The notes under the pieces are model-generated. The model had not been told where the DNA came from, made no database searches, and was given only the letters and a program-made list of their open reading frames with translations. A DNA stretch of 64,000 nt from Streptomyces alboniger (GTDB taxonomy: Bacteria > Actinomycetota > Actinomycetes > Streptomycetales > Streptomycetaceae): contig NZ_CP023695.1 in the NCBI RefSeq assembly GCF_008704395.1, positions 7,688,001 through 7,752,000 of the forward strand, given 5' to 3'. Of this stretch, positions 57,101-64,000 are shown piece after piece. The translations under genes and the position numbers were made by a program. Within the stretch, counting starts at the first letter, position 1. Each line of letters opens with the position of its first letter.

Positions 57101-60100
57101 CCGAGGCGGACTGGGTGAGCCGATGGCAGACGCTGTACGACAACACGTACGACAGCGCGGAGCGCCCCGCCGACCCGTCGTTCGACCTGGCCGGCTGGAA
57201 CAGCAGCTACACCGGCGGGCCGATCGACGCCGACGCGATGCGCGAGTGGCTCGACGCCACGGTCGACCGGATACGCGCGTTGCGGCCGAAGCGGGCCCTG
57301 GAGATCGGCTGCGGCACCGGCCTGATCCTCACCCGGGTCGCCCCCGACTGCGACTTCTACCAGGTCGTGGACCTGTCCGAGCAGGTCGTCGAACGGCTGC
57401 GGCGGGAGATCGGCACCACCGTCGCACCCGAGCGGATCGGGCTGCGGGCCGACCCCGCCCATCTCGCGATCCGCCCGGGCGAGACGTACGACACCGTGAT
57501 CCTGAATTCCGTGGTCCAGTACTTCCCGTCCGTGGACTACCTGTTGGCGGTCCTGGAGCGGGCGATCGACGCGCTGCCCCTCGGCGGCCGGGTGTTCCTC
57601 GGCGACCTGCGCAACCTCGCCCTCCTGGACGCCTTCCACGCCTCCGTCGCCGCCCACCGCGCGAAGCCGGGCACCGCCGACGCCGTCCTGCGTGCCGAGA
57701 CCACCTGGCGCGTGGAGAACGAGAACGAACTCTGCCTGGACCCCCGCCTCTTCGGCGCACTGAGCGCACGGTGGCCGCGGATCGGCTCGGTCAAGGTCCT
57801 GCCGAAGCGGGGAACGGCCGACAACGAACTGACGCGGTACCGCTACGACGTCGTGCTCACCGTCACCGGCGAGCGCACGGCGGACGAAGACCCCGAGGCC
57901 GGGCCGGCCGGGTCAGCGCCGGGGCGGGACTGGCAGGCGGAGGGCCTGGACACCGACGGCCTGGACGCGCTGCTCGGCGCCGGACGCCCCGACCGGCTCA
58001 TCCTGCGCGGCATCCCCAACGCCCGGCTGACGGGGGACCTGCGGCTGCTGGCCCGGCTCTCCGGCGCGGCGCCGGACACGGTACGGCCGGGCGCCGACCC
58101 GGAGGAGCTGTGCCGCCTGGCCGCGAGCCACGGGTACGAAGCCGAACCGAGCTGGGCCGAGGGACGGCCCGACGGCTCCTACGACCTGCTGCTGCACCGC
58201 CGGGGAACACCGCCGACGGCACTGCCGCCGGTCGTCACCTCCACGGAGCCGCACCGGCTCGCCACCGCGCCGCTGTGGCGCCCCGCGGCTCTCGCCGCGC
58301 TGCCCGGGATCGAGTGCCGCCTCGCCGAACGCCTGCCCGGCCCCCTGCTCCCCGCCCGCTACGTCGTGCTGCGCCGGATCCCGCTCAACGCCAACGGCAA
58401 GGTCGACCGCGCCGCGCTCACGGACCTGCTCCTGATTACCGAGGACGACACCGGGGGCCACGGGGAGCGGCCGGAGGCCGAACTCACCCCCACGCAACGG
58501 CGGATTGCCGCCATCTGGAGCGAACTGCTCGGCCGCGACGGCATCCGCGCCGAGGACGACTTCTTCGACCTCGGCGGACACTCCCTGCTCACCTTCCGGC
58601 TCGTGTTCCGGCTGCGGGAGGAGTTCGAGGTGGAGGTGCCGATCCGCGGACCGTTCGACGCCTCGACACTCGGCGCACTGGCCGCCCTCGTCGACGGCCT
58701 GGTCACCGAGAAGAACCGGCCCGTGCTGCCCGCGCTGGCCCCCGCCGAACGGGACGGGGCCGTACCGGCCTCCTTCGCCCAGGAACGCCTCTGGTTCCTC
58801 CACCAGATGGACCCGGACACCGCCCAGTACAACTTCCCCGTCCTCGTCCGCCTCACGGGCGAACTCGACGTCGCCCTGCTGCGCCGGTCGTTGGCGGAGA
58901 TCGTACGGCGGCACGAGGTGCTCAGGACCGTGCTCACCGCTCGTGACGGGCAGCCGTTCCAGACCGTACTGCCCGCCGCGCCGCCCGCGCTCCCGCTCAC
59001 CGACCTGACCTCCTACCCGCCGGAGCAGCGGGAACAGGAGGCGCGACGGCTGGCCAGGGAGCAGTACGCCGAGCCCTTCGACCTGGCCACCGGGCCCGTA
59101 CTGCGGGCCCGGCTGCTCCGACTGGACACGGCCGACCACGTGCTGCTGCTGACCGCCCATCATGTGACGGTGGACGGCTGGTCCGCCGCCGTCCTGCTGG
59201 ACGAACTCGCCGAGCTGTACACCGCGGGCCGCGAGCACCGAGCACCCCGCCTGCCCGAACTGCCCGTGCAGTACGCGGACTACGCGGTCTGGCAGCGCAG
59301 GCTCGCCGAGGCCGGCCACTTCGACCGACTGGTGGATCACTGGACGGCACGTTTGAGGGGCATCCTCGACCTGCCGGGGCTGCCCCTGGACCGGCCGCGC
59401 CCGGCGCACCCCGAGAACCGGGGCGAGAGCCTGCGCTTCCGCATCCCGGCCCCGGCCACGGACGGGATGCGCGCGCTGTGCCGGGAGGAGGACAGCACCC
59501 TGTTCATGGCGCTGCTCGCCGCCCTGTACGCGGTGGTGAACCGGCGGACCGGGGAGACCGATCTCGTGGTGGGCTCGGACGTCGCCGGCCGCTCCGACAG
59601 CAGGACCGAGCCGCTGATCGGCTTCTTCGTCAACCAGATCGTGCTGCGCGCCGACCTCGCCGGCGCCCCCACCTGGCGCGAACTCCTGGGCCGCACCAAG
59701 GACGTGGCGCTGGACGCCTACGCGCACCAGGACCTGCCGTTCGAGGAGGTCGTCAAGGCCCTCAGCCCGCCCCGCACCCGCAACCAGAGCCCGCTCTTCC
59801 AGATCAAACTGGTGCTCAACAACAACCGGCGGGCCACCGACGCCATGGCCGGCCTGCGGCTGAGCCCCTTCGCGGTCGACCTCATCGACACCAGCCGCTT
59901 CGACGTCACCCTCGTCCTGGAGGAGGACGACGACGGGATCGCCGGGTTCCTCAACTACGACCCCGACCTCTTCGACGCGTCGACCATGGAGGAACTGCGC
60001 GAGCAGTACGTCGCCCTGGTCGCGGACATGGCCGCCCGGCCGGACACCTCGATCGCCGAAGCACCCCTGCCCACCACGGCGCCCACAGCCCGTCCCGCGC

Positions 60101-61131
60101 CGGGCAGGGCCGGGCGTCGCGGCCCCGGCGCCCTGCGCGCAATCAAGCCCACCAAGGTCACCGTGGACGCGGACGAGGTGGTCGTACGGGAACCGCTGCG
60201 GGACGGCGCCGACCTGCCGCTCGTGCTGCTCCCGGCCCGCCCGGACGTCGACCTGGTGACCTGGGCCCGCTCCCACCGCACCCGGCTCGACACCGATCTG
60301 GAACGGCACGGCGCCCTGCTTTTCCGGGGCTTCGCCGTCACCGACCCGGGCACCCTGGAACGCTTCGCCTCCGTGTTCGTCGACGACCTCTTCGGCGAGA
60401 ACGGCGAGCACCCGCGCGCCGCACTCGGCGGCAACGTCTACACACCGGTGTTCTTCCCGCCCGAGGAGAAGCTGCTCTGGCACAACGAGAACTCCTTCAA
60501 CGACGAGGGCCCGGCCCGCATCTGGTTCTGCTGCACCCGCCCGGCCGACTCCGGCGGCGAGACACCCCTGGTCGACAGCCGCGCCGTCCACCGCAGGCTG
60601 GACCCGGCGCTGCGCGAGGAGTTCACCGCCAAGGGTGTCATGTACGTCCGCAACTACGGCACCGGACTCGGCCTCGACTGGCGGGACGTCTTCCGGACCG
60701 TGGACCGGGCCGAGGCCGAGGCCCGCTGCGCCCGACAGGGACTGCGCTACGAGTGGCACGGCGACCGGTTGCGCACCACCGCCGTACGGCCCGCCGTGCT
60801 GCGCCATCCACGCACCGGCGAGTGGTCCTGGTTCAACCAGGCACAGCACTGGCACACCGCCTGCCTCTCCGCGGAGGTACGGGAGTCGCTGCTGTCCACC
60901 ATGGCCCCGGAGGAACTCCCGCGCAGCTGCCGGTTCGGCGACGGCACCGAGATACCCGACGAGGCGATGCGCGACATCCTGCGGGCCTACCGGGAGCTGG
61001 AGGTCTCCTTCCCCTGGGAACGCGGTGACGTGCTGCTGCTGGACAACATCCTCACCGCCCATGCCCGCAACCCCTTCCGCGGCGAGCGCGAACTCCTCGT
61101 CGCCATGGGCGACATGGTGAGGTACCAGTGA
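54169..61131 (+). CDS. NRPS: C - A(Asn) - N-methyltransferase - PCP - C - TauD dioxygenase
   Basis: A 2320-residue NRPS with an unusual end. C1 is intact ([10 protein letters not shown], ~183). A (about 510-1000, resuming near 1400) has [20 protein letters not shown] and [11 protein letters not shown]. The pocket D-L-T-K-V-G-E-V-A-K is close to Asn codes. An N-methyltransferase interrupts the A domain before motif A10 ([10 protein letters not shown] ~1046; NSVVQYFPS). PCP has [10 protein letters not shown] (~1468). C2 is intact ([10 protein letters not shown], ~1663). The last ~330 residues are a SyrP-like dioxygenase with WHNENSF (~2104) and LTAHARNPF (~2297). The predicted unit is N-methyl-Asn, possibly beta-hydroxylated (inference). 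It overlaps both neighbouring NRPS genes by four bases. Confidence 0.92.
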   Translation: MTRTTETADAIDADLRGRIERLPAGQRALLRQRLWERGAPTGLPALDDDGEAPASFTQRRMAFLSGLDPDSPAYHSPVVHRLTGPLDDTALEAALNDLLRHHAVLRTVLPVRDGRTVQRVLPHRHRALPVVDLSALPVHDRRSEAEQLARADAEERFDLAEGPLLRFRLLRLATDDAVLVLTFHHAVIDGWSVDVFLSHLGTAYGARLDGQAPELPAHTVEYAEYAHWQHEWAEGAEAAAQLDYWERRLAGAPDPMPLPADRPRPEHPEGRAESTVFTVPAPVTEELRKISARTGGTLFMVLLAAFQIVLARYGGHDDVVVGTPVANRRYRGFHDLVGFFANSVPLRSRVAPEASFEDFLAEVRTTCLEAYENQDVPLDLVARRLHPERSPGRNPIYQVNFTLHNTPPRPVRTLPGGIGLIPLDHLDHDAARFDLDLNVWETDTGLEGRLIHATDLFDTATGERLARSLGVLLDAVAATPDTRIGELPLLTASEREQILREGHGVAADRPQDTRVDRLIAERARTTPDAVAVSAPGRTDLTFRDLDHRANGLAHRLRGLGAGPGRVVAVLLPRTPEALVVLLAVLKSGAAYVALDPAYPKARRDHMLHDSGAVLLVTDARPRDPAVLAVPDIPTVVVNPDKVAEEATGAPPEGDGGPDDLMYLMYTSGSTGGPKGAMLSHRQVANYLLWAVETYLPPEVDGAVPVHSSLSFDLTVTSLFAPLLAGRRLLLADDSGTPGEALRASAEADTGLAFVKLTPSHLRMLEGSTAPARAGAWTRTLVVGGEELHEEQLAAWRTGTGAPRIVNEYGPTETAVACAAYDSAHPVGGFGRVPIGRPVHHARLYVLDEAMNPVPPGAPGELYVGGAGVCHGYWNRPGLTAERFVPDPFGAEPGGRLYRTGDRVRRTAAGDLEYLGRLDDQVKIRGHRVEPREVAAELTRDPAVREAAVIVHGPTSESRQLVAFVSPDTGVGAPADAAAEADWVSRWQTLYDNTYDSAERPADPSFDLAGWNSSYTGGPIDADAMREWLDATVDRIRALRPKRALEIGCGTGLILTRVAPDCDFYQVVDLSEQVVERLRREIGTTVAPERIGLRADPAHLAIRPGETYDTVILNSVVQYFPSVDYLLAVLERAIDALPLGGRVFLGDLRNLALLDAFHASVAAHRAKPGTADAVLRAETTWRVENENELCLDPRLFGALSARWPRIGSVKVLPKRGTADNELTRYRYDVVLTVTGERTADEDPEAGPAGSAPGRDWQAEGLDTDGLDALLGAGRPDRLILRGIPNARLTGDLRLLARLSGAAPDTVRPGADPEELCRLAASHGYEAEPSWAEGRPDGSYDLLLHRRGTPPTALPPVVTSTEPHRLATAPLWRPAALAALPGIECRLAERLPGPLLPARYVVLRRIPLNANGKVDRAALTDLLLITEDDTGGHGERPEAELTPTQRRIAAIWSELLGRDGIRAEDDFFDLGGHSLLTFRLVFRLREEFEVEVPIRGPFDASTLGALAALVDGLVTEKNRPVLPALAPAERDGAVPASFAQERLWFLHQMDPDTAQYNFPVLVRLTGELDVALLRRSLAEIVRRHEVLRTVLTARDGQPFQTVLPAAPPALPLTDLTSYPPEQREQEARRLAREQYAEPFDLATGPVLRARLLRLDTADHVLLLTAHHVTVDGWSAAVLLDELAELYTAGREHRAPRLPELPVQYADYAVWQRRLAEAGHFDRLVDHWTARLRGILDLPGLPLDRPRPAHPENRGESLRFRIPAPATDGMRALCREEDSTLFMALLAALYAVVNRRTGETDLVVGSDVAGRSDSRTEPLIGFFVNQIVLRADLAGAPTWRELLGRTKDVALDAYAHQDLPFEEVVKALSPPRTRNQSPLFQIKLVLNNNRRATDAMAGLRLSPFAVDLIDTSRFDVTLVLEEDDDGIAGFLNYDPDLFDASTMEELREQYVALVADMAARPDTSIAEAPLPTTAPTARPAPGRAGRRGPGALRAIKPTKVTVDADEVVVREPLRDGADLPLVLLPARPDVDLVTWARSHRTRLDTDLERHGALLFRGFAVTDPGTLERFASVFVDDLFGENGEHPRAALGGNVYTPVFFPPEEKLLWHNENSFNDEGPARIWFCCTRPADSGGETPLVDSRAVHRRLDPALREEFTAKGVMYVRNYGTGLGLDWRDVFRTVDRAEAEARCARQGLRYEWHGDRLRTTAVRPAVLRHPRTGEWSWFNQAQHWHTACLSAEVRESLLSTMAPEELPRSCRFGDGTEIPDEAMRDILRAYRELEVSFPWERGDVLLLDNILTAHARNPFRGERELLVAMGDMVRYQ

Positions 61132-64000
61132 CCGCGGAGGCGGAGCGGGTACGGCGCGTGGAGGGGTTCCGGCTGTCGTTCCGCCAGCGGCGGCTGTGGG
61201 AGCTCGCGGAACGCGGCGTGCCGTCCTGGGCGCAGGTGCTCGTCACCCTCGACGGCGAGCTGGACACGGACCGGCTCACGGCCGCGCTGCACGACACGGT
61301 GGCCCGCCACGAGATTCTCCGCTCGGTGTACCAGCGGGTGCCGGGCGCCCGCGACGCGCTGCTCGTCGTCCACGAAGCGGACCGTCCGGGCCCACGCTGG
61401 TCCCACGCCGAGCTGGGCCACCTGGACGAGACGGCGCGCCGCCGCAGGATCGACGAGGAGGCCCACGCCCGGCGGAAGCAACCGCACGGCGGGCCGGACG
61501 ACCCGGTGCTGCGGGCCGCCCTCTTCGCCCTCGGCCCCCGCCGCCACGCGCTGCTGCTCACCACGACCGCCCTGGCCGCGGACGGGCACACGCTGAGGCT
61601 GCTCGCCGACGAGCTGGCCGAGCGGTACGCGGGCACACCGCCCACCGACGAGGTGCTCCAGTACAGCCAGTTCGCCGAGTGGCAGCACCAGGAATTCAGC
61701 GAGGAACCACCCCACCACGCACCGGGCGGACCCACCTCACGGCTGTCCTTGCCGCTGCGTCGGCCTCCCGGCCCCGGCCGGCCGGAGCGCCGTACCGCCA
61801 CCGCGCCCCTGCCGGACGCCGTCACGACGGCCGTCCACCACTACGCGCGGCGGCGGCGCGTGCGGGCGGGGGCCGTGCTGCTCGCCTGCTGGCAGGCGCT
61901 GCTGGCCAGAATCGGCGGACAGCCCGACATCACCGTCGACACGCTGCTCAGCGGCCGGGAGTTCGAGGAGACGGCCACCGCCCTCGGCCACTTCGCCCAG
62001 TGGGCGGAGATCCCCGCGCGGATCGACCCCGGACTGGTCCTCGACGCCCTCGCCGCCCGCGCGGAACGCGCCCTGTCCGACGCAGAGGAGGCCCAGCCGG
62101 ACACCCCGCCCTCCGGTGCCGCGGAGCAGACGGAGCGCGACATCGGCTTCCGCTGCGTCGACACCCCGGCCCCACGGAGCGCCGACGGCGTCGCCTTCGC
62201 CGTGGCCTGGGACGACGTCGAGACCGAGCCCCACGCCCTCCGCCTGACCTGCTCCCTGGGCGCGACGGAAGGCCGTACGACCTGGCACTACGACGGCCGG
62301 CAGTTCGACGACGCCTATGTCCGGACGCTCGCCGACCAGTACGCCGTACTCCTCGCCGAGCTGCTGGCCGCACCCGCCACCCCCGTGCGCGAGGCGAGCC
62401 TGCCTCCCGCGGCCGGCGCCGCCCAGCCACAGGCCCGTCACCCGGAGCCGGCGGACGGCCGGTGTCTGCACGGCCTCGTCGAGCGGCAGGCCCGACGGAC
62501 CCCGGACGCCCTCGCCGTCGTGGCCGGAACCGACCGGCTGACCTTCCGGGAACTCGACACGCGGGCGGACCGGTGGAGCGGCGTGCTGCGCGCCCGGGGC
62601 GTCCGCGTGGAAACCCCCGTGGCGGTGCGGGCGGCCCCCTCGGCCGCGCTGGTCGTCGCCCTGCTGGCCGTGCTCAAGGCCGGAGGGACGTATGTGCCGC
62701 TCGATCCGCTGCTCCCGCCCCTGCGGACCCGGGAACTGCTGGAGCGGGCCGGATGCCGCATGCTGCTCACCGACCGCCCGGACGAGGTGGTGGCGGCCGA
62801 GGGCGTCACGTGCGTCGACCTGCGCGACCCGCCACCCGCCGGTACGGGCGCGGGAGCCGAACCCGGACCGTCGTGCGAGGCGGGCCCGGACCACCTCGCG
62901 TACATCATGTTCACCTCCGGCTCCTCCGGGACACCGAAGGGGGTGATGCTGCCGCACCGGGCCGTGTGCGACTACCTGCTGTGGAGCGCTCGAACGTACG
63001 TCGCTACGGGCGCCGTTCGCGACGGCGGAGAGGGCGAGCACCAGGGCGACGGCGCGGAGGGCCGGGGCGGAGCGATGGCGCACTCCTCGATCGGCTTCGA
63101 CCTCACCGTGACGAGTCTGTTCCTGCCGCTCATCACAGGTCGTCCCGTCCTCCTCGACCCCGCCTGGCGGGACGCCCTCGCCCTCTCCGCGGACCTGACC
63201 GACCGGACCGGCCTGGACCTGCTCAAGCTGACCCCGTCGCACCTGAAGGTCGTCAACCAGTCCGTGGAACCCAGCGACCTCGCGGGCACCACCGGCTCCC
63301 TCGTCCTCGGCGGTGAGGCCCTAGACAGGAGCGCGGTCGCCACCTGGACGACACACGCACCGGGGACGAGGATCTTCAACGAGTACGGGCCGACCGAGAC
63401 CGCCGTCGGCGTGTGCGTGCACGAGGTGGGCGCGCACGACGGCCCCGGCCCCGTCCCCATCGGCCGGCCCATGGACCACGCCGAGGTGCTCGTCCTGGAC
63501 GAGCACCTCACCCCCGTGCCGGTGGGCGTGCCGGGTGAGATCTACATCGGCGGCACCAGCCTCGCCCGCGGATATCTGGGCGCCCCTGCCACCACCGCCG
63601 AACGGTTCGTACCCCACCCCTTCCCACCGGAACCCGGCCGCCGTCTGTACCGCTCGGGCGACCTCGCCTGCGTCGGCCCGGACGGCCTGATCCGGTACCT
63701 GGGGCGGGCGGACGACCAGATCAAGGTCAACGGAGTGCGGGCGGAGCCCGAGGAGATCCGCGCCGCGCTGCTGCGGAGCCCTGGCGTGCGGGACGCCGCC
63801 GTCGTCCTGGTCACGGACGAGGAGTACGGCGACCATCTGGCCGCCTGTGTCGTCACCGACGACGTCCACACCACGACGACGCGGGCCCTGCACGCCCACC
63901 TGGCCGAGCGGCTGCCGGCCCCACTGGTGCCGAGAACGTACGCCAGGTCCGATGCGATACCCCTCACATCGAACGGCAAGGTGGACCAGGCCGCGGTGCG
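61128..64000 (+). CDS. NRPS: C(degenerate) - A(Asn) ... (cut by window end)
   Basis: An NRPS whose C-terminus lies beyond the window; 957 codons are visible. The first domain has a C-domain fold but reads [10 protein letters not shown] (~145): both histidines of HHxxxDG are lost while Asp-Gly remain. The A domain (about 450-950) has [32 protein letters not shown] and [12 protein letters not shown], with pocket D-L-T-K-V-G-E-V-G-K, matching Asn codes. [10 protein letters not shown] (A10) is the last segment visible; a PCP should follow. GTG 61128 overlaps the upstream NRPS stop by four bases. The A domain resembles that of the upstream protein, suggesting domain duplication. Confidence 0.9.
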   Translation, partial: MTAEAERVRRVEGFRLSFRQRRLWELAERGVPSWAQVLVTLDGELDTDRLTAALHDTVARHEILRSVYQRVPGARDALLVVHEADRPGPRWSHAELGHLDETARRRRIDEEAHARRKQPHGGPDDPVLRAALFALGPRRHALLLTTTALAADGHTLRLLADELAERYAGTPPTDEVLQYSQFAEWQHQEFSEEPPHHAPGGPTSRLSLPLRRPPGPGRPERRTATAPLPDAVTTAVHHYARRRRVRAGAVLLACWQALLARIGGQPDITVDTLLSGREFEETATALGHFAQWAEIPARIDPGLVLDALAARAERALSDAEEAQPDTPPSGAAEQTERDIGFRCVDTPAPRSADGVAFAVAWDDVETEPHALRLTCSLGATEGRTTWHYDGRQFDDAYVRTLADQYAVLLAELLAAPATPVREASLPPAAGAAQPQARHPEPADGRCLHGLVERQARRTPDALAVVAGTDRLTFRELDTRADRWSGVLRARGVRVETPVAVRAAPSAALVVALLAVLKAGGTYVPLDPLLPPLRTRELLERAGCRMLLTDRPDEVVAAEGVTCVDLRDPPPAGTGAGAEPGPSCEAGPDHLAYIMFTSGSSGTPKGVMLPHRAVCDYLLWSARTYVATGAVRDGGEGEHQGDGAEGRGGAMAHSSIGFDLTVTSLFLPLITGRPVLLDPAWRDALALSADLTDRTGLDLLKLTPSHLKVVNQSVEPSDLAGTTGSLVLGGEALDRSAVATWTTHAPGTRIFNEYGPTETAVGVCVHEVGAHDGPGPVPIGRPMDHAEVLVLDEHLTPVPVGVPGEIYIGGTSLARGYLGAPATTAERFVPHPFPPEPGRRLYRSGDLACVGPDGLIRYLGRADDQIKVNGVRAEPEEIRAALLRSPGVRDAAVVLVTDEEYGDHLAACVVTDDVHTTTTRALHAHLAERLPAPLVPRTYARSDAIPLTSNGKVDQAAV

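Noticed and set aside
57913..61062. 1049-codon minus-strand frame opposite the C-TauD NRPS
   Set aside because: Shadow of the high-GC NRPS frame; Gly/Val/Gln-rich with no motifs.

Overview
The window is very GC-rich and carries features typical of Streptomyces or a close relative: HrdB-like promoters, GTG/TTG starts, four apparently leaderless genes, rare TTA leucine codons placed in pathway genes, and tightly overlapped ATGA/GTGA gene junctions. Almost all of it is specialised-metabolite biosynthesis. It reads as a large hybrid NRPS/PKS locus flanked on the left by a small type II (FAS-like) ketosynthase set. Both ends of the locus lie outside the window.

Layout. (1) 1-6.8 kb: a partial KAS II-type ketosynthase diverges from a ketosynthase-like protein with a damaged active site, a KAS III and an acyl carrier protein. 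A DHA2-type MFS exporter and a divergent TetR regulator with a palindromic operator follow. (2) 6.8-12.9 kb: a frameshifted cytochrome P450, a membrane Ser/Thr kinase, a B12-type radical SAM enzyme and a MalY/PatB-type PLP enzyme. (3) 13.0-27.4 kb: an A-PCP NRPS protein converges on a minus-strand operon NRPS(C-A-PCP) > NRPS(C*-A-PCP-C-A-PCP-TE) > MbtH > P450. (4) 27.5-43.9 kb: a plus-strand operon PCP > C-A-PCP > KS-AT-ACP > luciferase-like monooxygenase > C-pseudoPCP > MFS > free-standing C > type II thioesterase > free-standing A > 2-isopropylmalate synthase. (5) 44.0-46.1 kb: a secreted M28 peptidase and a small membrane protein separated by a strong terminator. (6) 46.4-64 kb: a RiPP-type radical SAM methyltransferase homologue > TauD-type dioxygenase > MFS > C*-A-PCP > C-A-NMT-PCP-C-TauD > C**-A (cut by the window end).

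How it works together (inference). My readings of the adenylation-domain pockets suggest Cys-like, Gly, Thr, an unassigned residue, Thr-like, N-methyl-Asn and Asn building blocks plus one malonyl unit. The only type I thioesterase ends the minus-strand NRPS. Several condensation domains have lost their catalytic histidine, while free-standing C, A and PCP proteins and one carrier lacking its serine are present, so assembly cannot be simply collinear. Two radical SAM enzymes, two dioxygenase active sites, two P450s and a luciferase-like monooxygenase would decorate monomers or carrier-bound intermediates. The 2-isopropylmalate synthase and PLP enzyme suggest dedicated precursor supply.

Regulation visible in the sequence. 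The two divergent promoter regions at 13.0 and 27.5 kb carry the same arrangement: a GTG-N6-GTCAC Crp-type box, one base, a -35, 17 bases, a -10. TTA codons occur in at least six genes spread over regions 2 to 6, two of them within the first seven codons, pointing to bldA control of the whole locus. I do not recognise the product as a known compound.
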